Assembly (NCBI RefSeq): GCF_900114535.1 | Contig: NZ_FOTK01000047.1 | Span: forward strand, 1-33,368 | Reading direction: 5' to 3' | From: Methylobacterium pseudosasicola | GTDB taxonomy: Bacteria > Pseudomonadota > Alphaproteobacteria > Rhizobiales > Beijerinckiaceae | Length of the DNA stretch: 33,368 nt | Shown: in pieces, positions 24,891-32,927 of the stretch | Layout: each line of letters begins with the position of its first letter | How positions within the stretch are numbered: position 1 is the stretch's first letter | Position numbers and translations under genes: made by a program | Notes under the pieces: generated by a model | What the model saw: the letters and a program-made list of their open reading frames with translations, nothing else | Told to the model about the DNA's origin: nothing | Databases searched by the model: none

Positions 24891-26800
24891 ATGGTCGATC
24901 TCACCGGTTACCGCCTGACGTTCGACGACGAATTCAATACGCGCAGCATTTCCCTGACCGGTGCCGGGACCACCTACGCCGACACTCGCGCCGAGTGGCG
25001 GACGACCGACGATAGGTCCGACATCGGCTTCGGGCGCTCGTCCTTCGTCGACCCCTCCTCGGGCTACGATCCGTTCAGCCTCCAGAACGGCGCGCTGTCG
25101 ATCACGGCGGTTCCGGACCGGACTCCATACGGCTATCCGGGCAGCTGGGAATCCGGCCTGATCACCACGCAGGGCAACTTCTCGCAGACCTACGGCTACT
25201 TCGAGATCCGGGCCGATTTCTCGAACGATTCGAATGCCTGGGACGCGTTCTGGCTGCTGCCGAACCAGCAGAGCGCACAGTCGAGCAGTATCAACGGCCA
25301 CCAGGAGCTGGATGTCGTCGAGCATTACGGCAACAACGACAAGGGCGTCTACAGCACGATCCACACGACCGACCCACAGAACGGCATTCCCTGGCAAACG
25401 AATCGCCAAGTCTACAGCGAGATGACCAACCCGTCCGGGTATCACACCTACGGGGTGAACTGGCAGGCGGACAAGATCAGCTTCTACGTCGACGGCTAGT
25501 TCACCGGGTCGCAGAATACACCCTCCGACCTCCACAGCCCGATGTATCTGATCGCCAACCTAGCGGTCCGAAGCGAGGGAACCGCGACGGGCAACCCGAT
25601 TACGTCGAGCATCGATTACATCCGGGTCTAAGCCAACAGCGCGAACGCGGTCGCGGTCCCGCAGGGCCGGGTCTCCTCACCGGACGGGTACGATCCGGGC
25701 CTCTACGGTGCAACGGCCGCGCGTTCGAACCTGACCGTAGGGGCCGGGTCATCCCCTGTCAGGGGAGGGGCAGCCGCGCCGTCATCCGCGTCCGGTACCG
25801 CTGCAACCTCGCCGGCGACCGGGACAGCAGCAGCATCGCCCGCAGCCGACGCAGGCGCGGAGGCCCCCCCGCCGGTTCGTCGCCTTCGGCCAATGCCGCG
25901 CCGTGCTACTGCAATGGCACCAGGATCCTCACCGAACGCGGTGACGTGGCAGTCGAGGATCTCCGTATCGGCGATGTGGTAGTGACAGCGTCCGGCCAGC
26001 GTCGCCCCGTCCGGTGGATCGGCCAGCGCCACTATCCCGGACTCACCGCCCCCCAAGCCGACCGGCCGGTGCGGATCAGGGCTGGTGCCCTCGCCGATGG
26101 CGCGCCCGCCCGCGATCTCTGGGTCTCGCCGGACCACGCACTGCTGCTCGACGGCCTGCTCGTGGCCGCCGGCCACCTCGTCAACGGCCGGACCATCACC
26201 CGCGGCGAGGCGGTGACGGACCTGACCTACTGGCATGTCGAGCTTGACAGCCATGACATGCTGCTGGCCGAATCCGTCCCGGCCGAGAGTTTTCTGCCCG
26301 TCGCCGGTCTGCGCGCGCAGTTCGACGGCGCCATCGTCCCATCAGACAGGCGAGCAGCGCCGACGCCCTACGGCGAGCGGGTGGAAGACGGCCCCTTGTT
26401 GAAGGCGCTGGTTCGCCGGTTGATCTGGCGCGCCGGCCTCTCGGTGGACGCGCCGGGCTTCGGCGCCCTCCGCGGAAGCCTCGACCTGTGCGAATTCCGG
26501 AACGGCGATCTGCGCGTGGCCGGCTGGGCGCAGGATGCGGCGCATCCGAACGGACCGGTCTGCCTCGACATCGTCGTGGACGGGGTCGTGGCGGCCATGA
26601 CGCTGGCGGATATCGACCGGCCCGATCTCGGGGCGGCCGCGATCGGGGCGGGGAGGCACGGCTTCGACCTGGGGCTGGAAGAGCCGATCGAGCCGGGCGT
26701 ACCGCACATTGTCGTCGTCCGGCGCTCCGCCGACGGAGTATCGATCGGCGCGATGCGGCTCGACGCGTCGGGCGAATGGAGCCGGGCGCGGGTCGCCTGA
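24891..26800 (+). pseudogene. Broken GH16-Hint protein gene (two in-frame stops and one frameshift)
   Basis: The first 202 codons encode most of a family-16 glycoside hydrolase: YRLTFDDEFN at the start and the catalytic motif QELDVVEHYG with E139, D141 and E144. TAG at 25497 stops it. The frame then continues with the missing last strand (FTGSQNTPSDLHSPMYLIAN ... SSIDYIRV) up to TAA at 25629, followed by a linker rich in Ala, Ser and Pro. At a C7 run (25864-25870) the frame shifts by one base; adding a single C restores it. The second part encodes a Hint domain (CYCNGTRILTERGDVAVEDL; SPDHALLLDG) and a C-terminal module ending RARVA. Intact homologues of this architecture would be secreted, self-processing proteins. 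There is no signal peptide at the N-terminus. Confidence 0.82.
25904..26800 (+). other. Hint domain and C-terminal module within the broken gene
   Basis: The open frame is usable from a GTG at 25946, but its domain begins earlier, at C-Y-C (25904), so a GTG start would cut off the nucleophilic cysteine. The Hint segment runs to about 26310 with CYCNGTRIL, VEDLRIGDVV and SPDHALLLDGLLVAAGHLVN. It is followed by a linker and a module of about 95 residues (LRGSLDLCEFRNGDLRVAGW ... RHGFDLGLEEPIEPG). This part is undamaged, unlike the GH16 half. The absence of a plausible start suggests it is not translated on its own. Confidence 0.65.
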
Positions 26801-26818
26801 GTCCGGAAAGGACTGCCC

Positions 26819-27148
26819 ATGGCGCTGCGTGGCAGTATCGACGTGCTCAGCCATCGTCGCATCGTCGGCTGGGCCTGGGAGACTGAGGCACCGGACGCGC
26901 CGGTGGCCATCTTGGTGGCGATCGACCGCCGCGTCCTCGGGCGGTGCCGCGCCGACCTGTTTCGGGAGGATCTTGCCGTCGAAGGCATCGGGACCGGGCG
27001 GTGCGGCTTCGCTCTCGATCTGCCGCTCGGCCTGCTGTCGCCGCGCCAGGACTACGCGCTCAGCGTGCGGCGGGAAGGCGACGGCGCACACCTGCCCGGA
27101 TCGCCCTACGTGCTGGCCGCGACGCTCCGGATCGTCCGCGCCCCATAG
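26819..27148 (+). CDS. Free-standing copy of the C-terminal module of the upstream Hint protein
   Basis: A 109-residue protein, starting 18 nt after the Hint gene with GGAAAGG as ribosome binding site. It aligns with the module at the end of that gene: LRGSIDVLSHRRIVGWAW against LRGSLDLCEFRNGDLRVAGW, and DLAVEGIGTGRCGFALDL against DLGAAAIGAGRHGFDLGL, then LSVRREGDGAHL against VVVRRSADGVSI. The pattern G-W-A at the start, R/F-x-x-DL, a G-x-G-R-x-GF-x-L turn and VRR at the end suggests a compact beta-rich domain. I cannot name the family. No signal peptide or catalytic motif is visible; binding or partner function is possible. Confidence 0.65.
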   Translation: MALRGSIDVLSHRRIVGWAWETEAPDAPVAILVAIDRRVLGRCRADLFREDLAVEGIGTGRCGFALDLPLGLLSPRQDYALSVRREGDGAHLPGSPYVLAATLRIVRAP

Positions 27149-27199
27149 ATCCGCCTCCCGCTTTCAGCCGCGACGAATTCGACACAGGCCGCAAACGAA

Positions 27200-27223
27200 A
27201 GAAGCCGCCCGAAGGCGGCTTCT
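27200..27223 (-). terminator. Rho-independent terminator of the F0 ATP synthase operon
   Basis: Arms AGAAGCCGCC and GGCGGCTTCT (10 bp, 27200-27209 with 27214-27223). On the minus strand the loop is TTCG, a very stable tetraloop, and the downstream bases TTCTTTCGTTTG give a U-rich tail. It lies 28 nt past the atpF stop. On the plus strand no T-run follows, so it serves mainly the leftward atp transcript. Confidence 0.85.
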
Positions 27224-27250
27224 CGCATGCGACGTGACGTTTAAAAAAAA

Positions 27251-27739
27251 TCAGGAGCGGAGCCGGGTCCGGACCTCGCCGAGGCTGGAGCGGATCAGGC
27301 CCTGAGCCGCGTCGCCCTGCAGACGCTCGCGCAGGATCGTCTCCGAGACCTTCACGGCGGCCTCGGCGGCGGCGGCACGCACCTGGGCCTCGGCCTGGGC
27401 CTCGGCCTGCGCAATCTTCAGCTCCGCGGCCTTGGTGCGGCGGGCCAGGAAGTCGTCGAGCTTGCGATGGCCTTCCTCGGCGGCGCGGTTGGCCTCCTCG
27501 CGGGCACCGGCGACAATCGACTCGGCTTCCTTCTCGGCCTCGGCGCGGCGGCGCTTGTAGTCAGCCAGCACGGCGGCGGCCTCCTCGCGCAGGCGCTTGG
27601 CCTCGTCGAGCTCGTGACGGACGCGGTTGGCGCGGCCATCGAGGCCCTTGGTCATGGCCGAGAAGGCGCCGGCCTTCCAGGCAATGCCCATGAAGATGAC
27701 GAACGCGACGGCGACCCAGAATTCGGCTTCGAGCAGCAT
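27251..27739 (-). CDS. atpF: F0 ATP synthase subunit b
   Basis: This 162-residue protein is one of two peripheral-stalk b-type subunits. A single N-terminal membrane helix (EFWVAVAFVIFMGIAWKAGA, about 6-25) is followed by a long charged coiled coil with heptad-spaced Ala/Glu/Arg (LDEAKRLREEAAAVLADYKR onwards) to residue about 150. It links F0 to F1 as a heterodimer with b'. It is the last gene of the cluster, 13 nt after the b' gene, and is followed by the terminator at 27200. The ATG at 27739 gives MLLEAEFWV, as in related b subunits. Confidence 0.93.
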   Translation of the reverse strand: MLLEAEFWVAVAFVIFMGIAWKAGAFSAMTKGLDGRANRVRHELDEAKRLREEAAAVLADYKRRRAEAEKEAESIVAGAREEANRAAEEGHRKLDDFLARRTKAAELKIAQAEAQAEAQVRAAAAEAAVKVSETILRERLQGDAAQGLIRSSLGEVRTRLRS

Positions 27740-27752
27740 CGTGGGTTCCCGT

Positions 27753-28331
27753 CTAGTGTGCGGTGGCGTCGAGGGCGCGGTTCAGGGTCGCCGGATCGGG
27801 CGCCTGGCCCGTCAGGCGCTCCACGATCGCCGACGCAGCCTCGCCGGCGATGCTGCGGACATTGCCCATCGCGGCCTCGGTGCGGGTGCGGATCGTCGCC
27901 TCGGCAGTGGAAAGCTTGGCGTTCAGCTCCGCCTCGAGCGCCTTGCGCTTGGTCTCGGCCTCGGCGGCCAGCTCGTTCCGGGTGGTCTGGGCGATGTCGC
28001 GGGCCTTGCCCTGGGCGTCGCGGAGCGCGGTCTCGTAGGCGATGCCGGCGGCGTCGGCTTCGGTCTTCATCGCCTGGGCCTGGTCGAGATCGGCGCGCAG
28101 GCGCTCGGCGCGGGCATGCAGGATCGCCTGGATCCGCGGCAGCGCGACCTTGTCCATGAGGTAGTAGAGAAGACCGAAGGCCAGCGCGAGCCAGATCAGC
28201 TGCGACAGGAACCCGGCTGTCTCGAAGGGCGGGAAGGCGCCGCTATGCGCTTCCGCGTGCTCGACATGGCCGGGCACGAGCTGCGTGTCGGCGCCCGGGG
28301 GCGGCGTGGTGAGGGGATTCGGCTGCGCCAT
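27753..28331 (-). CDS. atpG: F0 ATP synthase subunit b'
   Basis: The 192-residue product has a Pro-rich N-terminal region (about 1-38), one membrane helix (QLIWLALAFGLLYYLMDKVA, about 45-64) and then the IQAILHARAERLRADLDQAQ coiled coil. The duplicated and diverged b' subunit is a feature of photosynthetic and many other alphaproteobacteria. It pairs with AtpF in the peripheral stalk. The naming varies (atpG, atpF2, atpX). Neighbours on both sides are F0 genes on the same strand. Confidence 0.92.
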   Translation of the reverse strand: MAQPNPLTTPPPGADTQLVPGHVEHAEAHSGAFPPFETAGFLSQLIWLALAFGLLYYLMDKVALPRIQAILHARAERLRADLDQAQAMKTEADAAGIAYETALRDAQGKARDIAQTTRNELAAEAETKRKALEAELNAKLSTAEATIRTRTEAAMGNVRSIAGEAASAIVERLTGQAPDPATLNRALDATAH

Positions 28332-28447
28332 GAGACCGCTACACTGACACCGTTCGCTTAGGTCGCCGCCGACGCGGTGACGGAAGAAGGCGGACGCCCC
28401 GTTCGCGAAGCGTCCACCTGGTGGTCGGGCGGTGGGAGCCCGGTGGA

Positions 28448-28466
28448 GGCCGCGTCACCCGCGGCC
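28448..28466 (-). other. Hairpin downstream of atpE
   Basis: GGCCGCG / CGCGGCC (28448-28454 with 28460-28466, 5-nt loop) lies 16 nt past the atpE stop, in the 150-nt spacer before the b' gene. A stable 3' hairpin could protect the atpE segment of the mRNA, which must be translated about ten-fold more than the other F0 genes. This role is inferred; no U-tract is seen. Confidence 0.5.
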
Positions 28467-28481
28467 CCCGAAGCGCGTCGA

Positions 28482-28709
28482 TCAGACGGCGAAGAGCAGC
28501 AGCAGGGCGATGAGCAGTGAGAAGATGCCGAGCGCCTCGGTCAGGGCGAAGCCCAGGAGCAGGGTGGCGCGCTGGCCGTCGGCCGCGGAGGGGTTGCGAA
28601 GGGCGCCGGCAAGGAACTGACCGAACAGATTGCCGAGGCCGATGCCCGCACCCGCCATGCCAAGGCAAGCGAGGCCGGCGCCGATGTACTTCGCAGCGAC
28701 GGGATCCAT
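28482..28709 (-). CDS. atpE: F0 ATP synthase subunit c (proton ring)
   Basis: A 75-residue hairpin of two membrane helices: AAKYIGAGLACLGMAGAGIG and TLLLGFALTEALGIFSLLIA. The polar loop holds ALRNPSA (R38, N39, P40), and the proton-carrying carboxylate is E58 in ALTEALGIF. The Gly-x-Gly-x pattern in helix 1 (GMAGAGIGLGN) packs the ring. AGGAG lies 6 nt before the ATG at 28709, the best ribosome binding site of the operon, in line with the many copies needed per enzyme. Length is normal. Confidence 0.97.
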   Translation of the reverse strand: MDPVAAKYIGAGLACLGMAGAGIGLGNLFGQFLAGALRNPSAADGQRATLLLGFALTEALGIFSLLIALLLLFAV

Positions 28710-28816
28710 GATAACTCCTGAGGTCTCTTCAGATCGAAACGTGCGGTGACGTTCGCGGCGGGTGGAGCCGGCCAAGTCCGGAGGCCGGGGTGAAGCTGAG
28801 CGGCCGGGGCGTGCGC

Positions 28817-29572
28817 CTAGTGGCCGGGATGGAGAGCGTCGTTGAGGTAGATCGCGGTCAGCGTCGCGAAGACGTAGGCCTGAAGCGCCGCGACGAGGAA
28901 CTCGAGGGCGGTCAGCGCGATCGTCAGGAACAGCGGGAGGGGCGATAGCACGCTCCAGGCCCCCGCGAGAAGAAGCTGGACCACGAAGAACGCGAAGATC
29001 TTCATCGCGATGTGGCCGGCGAGCACGTTGGCGAACAGACGCACCGACAGGCTGATCGGCCGCGAGATGAACGAGATGATCTCGATCGGCACTAGTATCG
29101 CCAGGAGCGGCTTCGGCACGCCCGACGGCACGAACAAGCCGAAGAAGTGGGCGCCGTGCTTCATCACGCCGTAGATCACCACCACCGAGATCACCAGGGC
29201 GGCGAGGCCGAAGGTGATGATCAGGTGGCTGGTCACCGCGAAGGCGTAGGGGATCATGCCGAACAGGTTCAGGATCAGCACGAACATGAACAGCGAGAAC
29301 ACCAGCGGCATGAACCGCTTGCCGCCGTCGCCGGTGGCCTGGTGCAGCGTATCCGCGATGAATTCGTAGAAGATCTCGGCCAGAGACTGCATCCGCCCCG
29401 GCACCACCGAGCGCGAGGCCGTCGCCACGACGGTGATCAGCGCGATCACGCCGACGGCGGCGAACATGTACAGGGCGGATTGTGTGAAGGCGAGCTGCTG
29501 ATGGCCGATATGGCCCAGCGACACGAGCGGCTTCAGCTCGAACTGATGGATCGGGTCGATCGTGACCGCCAT
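28817..29572 (-). CDS. atpB: F0 ATP synthase subunit a
   Basis: The 251-residue membrane protein forms the stator half-channels for protons. The essential arginine is R178 in SLSVRLFANVLAGH (175-188). Other conserved blocks are LNLFGMIPYAFAVTSHL (101-117) and the last segment ALEFLVAALQAYVFATLTAIY with the conserved Glu and Gln. Five to six membrane helices can be read. It lies upstream of atpE with a 107-nt spacer. The ATG at 29572 (MAVTIDPIHQFEL) has AAGCGGG just upstream. Confidence 0.96.
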   Translation of the reverse strand: MAVTIDPIHQFELKPLVSLGHIGHQQLAFTQSALYMFAAVGVIALITVVATASRSVVPGRMQSLAEIFYEFIADTLHQATGDGGKRFMPLVFSLFMFVLILNLFGMIPYAFAVTSHLIITFGLAALVISVVVIYGVMKHGAHFFGLFVPSGVPKPLLAILVPIEIISFISRPISLSVRLFANVLAGHIAMKIFAFFVVQLLLAGAWSVLSPLPLFLTIALTALEFLVAALQAYVFATLTAIYLNDALHPGH

Positions 29573-29645
29573 TCCCGCTTCCGCCCCTCTTGATCCGGCG
29601 CATCGACAGCGTCGACCGCCTCAAACCTCTATCGAACGGCGTGCC

Positions 29646-30020
29646 TTATGGCTCTTGCCGATCGCCTCGTCCGGGACGCGCGCCGGCAAAACCTGACACC
29701 CGCATCACGTTGTAGATCCCCGCCACGAACCCCAGCATCAGGAGGACGATCAGGCCCCAGGGTTTCGTCCCGAAGACATGATCGACGATCCAGCCGAGGA
29801 TGCCCCCCGCGATCACGCCCGCGACGAACTCCGTGGAGATCGTCATGGCCTGGCCAAGCGAGGAGGGCCCGGTCCCCCGAGGCCGCGAAGAAGGATCGGG
29901 AGCGGCTTGCGGACGCTTCCGTTCGATCTGCGTCTCGAGACGTCTGAGCCTCGCGGAGAGTTCGCTGTCCGTCGGCGTTCCCTCGGTCCCGTTCCCGTCC
30001 CTGGAATCGTCGCCGCTCAC
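29646..30020 (-). CDS. atpI: ATP synthase accessory protein AtpI
   Basis: The 124-residue product has a hydrophilic N-terminus of about 58 residues and two membrane helices: FVAGVIAGGILGWIVDHVFG and GLIVLLMLGFVAGIYNVMRV, with the GxxxGxxxD (GGILGWIVD) pattern of AtpI. AtpI helps assemble the c-ring and may carry Mg2+. It is the promoter-proximal gene of the F0 cluster. The start is a GTG at 30020 (MSGDDSRDGN); a later in-frame Met at about residue 59 would remove the whole hydrophilic part. Confidence 0.86.
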   Translation of the reverse strand: MSGDDSRDGNGTEGTPTDSELSARLRRLETQIERKRPQAAPDPSSRPRGTGPSSLGQAMTISTEFVAGVIAGGILGWIVDHVFGTKPWGLIVLLMLGFVAGIYNVMRVSGFAGARPGRGDRQEP

Positions 30021-30081
30021 GGCTGAAACTCACAGGGCGGGAGGATCTGAAACCGGCTGGACGCCCCCATCAAGCGGGCGC

Positions 30082-30110
30082 ACCATAGTTTCGCCTATCT
30101 TGAGTGTCAA
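30082..30110 (-). promoter_or_regulatory. Housekeeping-type promoter of the atp F0 operon
   Basis: On the minus strand TTGACA (30110-30105) is followed after exactly 17 nt by TATGGT (30087-30082). The -35 is perfect and the -10 matches TATAAT at four of six bases. Transcription would start near 30075, leaving a leader of about 55 nt before the atpI GTG. It is the clearest sigma-70-type promoter in the window. Confidence 0.7.
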
Positions 30111-30209
30111 GGCGACGCCGATACATATTAACCCTTTGACGGAAATGGTGTTTTCGGTTCTCGGCTCTGTCCGGGGCGTAGTGCTTCGCGCATCGCCCCG
30201 CACGGCCGA

Positions 30210-30854
30210 TCAAGCGCCGAGGATCGGCTTGATCACCTTCTCCATGCCGTCGATCGTCATCTCGCCGGTGTAGCGCTCGCCGTTGATGAAGAAGGTCGGC
30301 GTGGAATCGACCTTCATCACGTCCAGCCCGCGCTGCTTCACGGCGTTGACCGCGCCGTAGACCTTCTGGTCCTTCAGGCAGGCCTCGAACGTGTCCTTGG
30401 TGTAGCCGGCCTGCCGGAGCATCTGCTCCAGGGCATCCACCGGCTTCTGAGTGAAGGCCCAGGCCGGCTGCTGGTCGAACAGCAGGTCGGTGATCGGGTA
30501 ATATTTGGCGTCACCCTGGCAGCGCGCCAGCATGAAGGCGGCGGTGGCCAGCGGGTCGAGCGGGAACTCACGCAGGGTGAAGCGCACCTTGCCGGTATCA
30601 ATGTAGCGCTCCTTGAGCACCGGCCACGTGGTGCGGTGGAACGCGGCGCAGTGCGAGCAGGTCATCGAGGCGTATTCGATGATCGTGCACTTGGCGTCGG
30701 CGGGGCCGAGCCAGACATCACCGAGCGGGCCGGGCTGCATGAGGGCCGCCAGGTCGGCGTTCTGCGCCCAGGCCGAGCGCATGAGGTAGGGCATGGCGAG
30801 GCCGGCGCCGAGCGCGAGGCCGGTGAACTTGAGAGCGTCGCGTCGCGTGGTCAT
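30210..30854 (-). CDS. DsbA-family exported thioredoxin-fold protein
   Basis: The 214-residue product has a twin-arginine-like signal (MTTRRDALKFTGLALGAGLA, cleavage likely after AWA at about residue 30), a CxxC redox site C66-S-H-C69 in YASMTCSHCAAFH, and the cis-proline loop in DSTPTFFING. The insert between them is helical, as in DsbA-like disulfide oxidoreductases and the Com1/BdbD group. It probably forms or repairs disulfides in the periplasm. RR at positions 4-5 followed by DALKF is a fair but not perfect Tat motif. It lies between the atp promoter and dciA on the same strand, probably with its own promoter. Confidence 0.88.
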   Translation of the reverse strand: MTTRRDALKFTGLALGAGLAMPYLMRSAWAQNADLAALMQPGPLGDVWLGPADAKCTIIEYASMTCSHCAAFHRTTWPVLKERYIDTGKVRFTLREFPLDPLATAAFMLARCQGDAKYYPITDLLFDQQPAWAFTQKPVDALEQMLRQAGYTKDTFEACLKDQKVYGAVNAVKQRGLDVMKVDSTPTFFINGERYTGEMTIDGMEKVIKPILGA

Positions 30855-30954
30855 GGGCAGGCTCCGCCGGATTATGTCGGTCTTGGCGTCCCGGTTCGGT
30901 ACGCGGGCGCGGCTGTCCTGGCAAGGTGACGGAATCGCCGCCGGATCTTGCGGC

Positions 30955-31437
30955 TCAACGCTCCGGCCGGGTCGCTACGGCCGCGATTCCCAGCCGATCC
31001 AGGGCGGCGCGCAGGCCGTCATCGTCGATCGCCGCCACCGCACGCTTCACCTCGACGGCCCGAGACGGGTCGATTCCGGTGCGCGGTGCCGGCCGGCCAC
31101 CGCGGCCAACCCGGTCCTGCTGCAACACGATCCGGGAGACGCAGGCCCAACCGTAATGGGCGTTGATGCGCTGGATCACCACGGGCGCGAGATGCTGGAG
31201 CTCGATGGCGAAGACGCCCTCGACGCGGACCACCAGCGTCCCGGATTCGGGCGTGTTGCCATCCTTACGGCGGCGCTTCGGCCATTCGAGCTTCGACGGC
31301 CGGCAGTAGCGCGCCAGCCGCTCGCCGACGATCTCCGGCCAAGCGGCCAAAATATCGGTCGACGCGAAGCCCTGCGCCGCGAAGGCCGGCCCGATGCAGC
31401 TCTCGATCAGTTCGGCCAGCGGTTTGACGCGCGCCAT
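30955..31437 (-). CDS. dciA: DciA-family protein (DUF721), predicted DnaB helicase loader
   Basis: The 160-residue product has the DUF721 core: ILAAWPEIVGERLARYCRPS (29-48), TLVVRVEGVFAIELQHLAPV and VIQRINAHYGWACVSRIVL. In bacteria lacking DnaC/DnaI, DciA loads the replicative helicase. The C-terminus is less conserved. The usual lone Trp (AWPEIVG) and the GV/QH strand are present. It is divergent from mutY with a 128-nt spacer, a gene pair common in Hyphomicrobiales. The start at 31437 is MARVKPLAELIES. Confidence 0.85.
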   Translation of the reverse strand: MARVKPLAELIESCIGPAFAAQGFASTDILAAWPEIVGERLARYCRPSKLEWPKRRRKDGNTPESGTLVVRVEGVFAIELQHLAPVVIQRINAHYGWACVSRIVLQQDRVGRGGRPAPRTGIDPSRAVEVKRAVAAIDDDGLRAALDRLGIAAVATRPER

Positions 31438-31565
31438 GGTGGTTCGGGCCTCGCCCTTCTCCTGAGTCGCGCGAGGTTAGCGCAGCTTCGTTGACGAAGG
31501 GAGCACAGGTTCAGGGTTTCGCGGCCCTATGATCGGCCGGTTCCTCCGAGTATGCAGCCTGGCCC

Positions 31566-32906
31566 ATGCCGACCTGCTCAGCCACGGATTCCGGGTCCGG
31601 TCCCGGACCACGCGCCGACGACCTGCTCGCCTGGTACGACCGGCACCGCCGGGTCCTGCCGTGGCGCGCGCTCGCCGGCGAGGTGCCCGATCCCTACCGG
31701 GTCTGGCTCTCGGAGGTGATGCTCCAGCAGACCACGATCGCGGCGGTGCGCCCGTATTTCGAGCGCTTCCTGACACGCTTCCCCGATGTCGACGCGCTGG
31801 CCGCCGCTCCCGAGGAGGCGGTGATGTCCGCCTGGGCCGGGCTCGGCTATTATTCCCGGGCGCGCAACCTCCATGCCTGCGCCAAGGCCGTCGCGGCCGC
31901 GGGCCGATTTCCCGATACGGCCGAGGGCCTGCGCAAGCTGCCGGGCATCGGCGCCTATACGGCCGGGGCGATCGCCGCGATCGCGTTCGAGCGGGCGGAA
32001 GCCGCGGTCGACGGCAATGTCGAGCGGGTGCTGAGCCGGGTCTTCGCCGTGGAAGCACCGCTGCCCGGAAGCCGCCCGGAGATCCGCCGGCTGACGCAAG
32101 CCCTGGTGCCGCCCGACCGGCCGGGCGACTTCGCCCAGGCGCTCATGGATCTCGGCGCGACGATCTGCACGCCCAAGCGCCCGGCCTGCGCGCTCTGCCC
32201 ATGGATGCTGCCGTGCCAGGCCCGGGCGCTCGGCATGCAGGACACGTTCCCGCGCAAGATCAAGTTGGCCAAGGGCGCGCTCCGCCGTGGCGCAGCCTTC
32301 GTGGCGATCCGCAGCGGCGACGAGGCGGTCTTGCTGCGCACGCGCCCGCCGGAGGGTCTTCTCGGCAACATGGCCGAGCCACCGGGCAGCGCCTGGGAGC
32401 CGGATTACGACGTCGCCGCGGCCCTGCTCGACGCGCCGATCGACGCCCGTTGGAAGCGCCTTCCGGGCCTCGTGCGCCACGGCTTCACGCATTTCCCGCT
32501 GGAACTGACCGTGTTCTCGGCCCGGGTCGCGCTCTCGACCCCGACGCCCCCGGGCATGCGCTTCACCCCGCGCGCAGCGCTGGACGACGAGCCGCTGCCC
32601 GGCCTGATGCGCAAGGTGCTGGCCCACGCCTTCGATCCAAAGCCGGAGCCCGCGAAGAAGCCGCGCGGCCGCCCGAAGAAGGAGCCGCCGCCGATGCCGC
32701 TGCTCGCGGCCATGGAGGCGCCGATCACGATGGAGGATCCGGAGCCGCGGCCGAGCGTACGCGCGGTCCCCAAGCCTCGGCCAAAACCGGCACCGGAGCC
32801 ACCGCCGGACACGGACGACTTTTTGGATGGCGAGCCCGAGGCGCCGCCGGCCCCGGTGCGCGCCCGGTCGACGCCGCGTCGGCCGGGCGCGGCGCGGCGT
32901 CGCTAG
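31566..32906 (+). CDS. mutY: Adenine DNA glycosylase MutY with AT-hook-bearing C-terminal tail
   Basis: The 446-residue product removes adenine mispaired with 8-oxoguanine. Catalytic E50 is in SEVMLQQT; the helix-hairpin-helix is LRKLPGIGAYTAGAIAAIAF (122-141); the catalytic aspartate is D149 in AAVDGNVERV. The [4Fe-4S] loop has C201, C208, C211 and C217 in the C-x6-C-x2-C-x5-C spacing. The C-terminal Nudix-like 8-oxoG recognition domain includes GLLGNMAEPPG and FTHFPLEL. After about residue 357 comes a 90-residue Pro/Lys/Arg-rich tail that E. coli MutY lacks, with an AT-hook-like KKPRGRPKK at 364-372. The start at 31566 is MPTCSATDSG; later starts cannot be excluded. Confidence 0.95.
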   Translation: MPTCSATDSGSGPGPRADDLLAWYDRHRRVLPWRALAGEVPDPYRVWLSEVMLQQTTIAAVRPYFERFLTRFPDVDALAAAPEEAVMSAWAGLGYYSRARNLHACAKAVAAAGRFPDTAEGLRKLPGIGAYTAGAIAAIAFERAEAAVDGNVERVLSRVFAVEAPLPGSRPEIRRLTQALVPPDRPGDFAQALMDLGATICTPKRPACALCPWMLPCQARALGMQDTFPRKIKLAKGALRRGAAFVAIRSGDEAVLLRTRPPEGLLGNMAEPPGSAWEPDYDVAAALLDAPIDARWKRLPGLVRHGFTHFPLELTVFSARVALSTPTPPGMRFTPRAALDDEPLPGLMRKVLAHAFDPKPEPAKKPRGRPKKEPPPMPLLAAMEAPITMEDPEPRPSVRAVPKPRPKPAPEPPPDTDDFLDGEPEAPPAPVRARSTPRRPGAARRR

Positions 32907-32927
32907 ATGCAAAGGTAACAGGTTCTC

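Noticed and set aside
25864..25870. C7 run as a currently active phase-variation switch
   Set aside because: Even with the frame restored, TAG at 25497 and TAA at 25629 still block translation between GH16 and Hint, so slippage alone cannot switch the gene on.
25946..26800. Hint domain as an independent gene starting at GTG 25946
   Set aside because: The start would remove the domain's first strand and catalytic cysteine (encoded at 25904-25912). No ribosome binding site is seen, and the upstream GH16 part is recognisable in another frame.
31438..31565. TTGACG near 31490 as a mutY promoter
   Set aside because: No acceptable -10 hexamer lies 16-18 nt downstream, so I could not support it.
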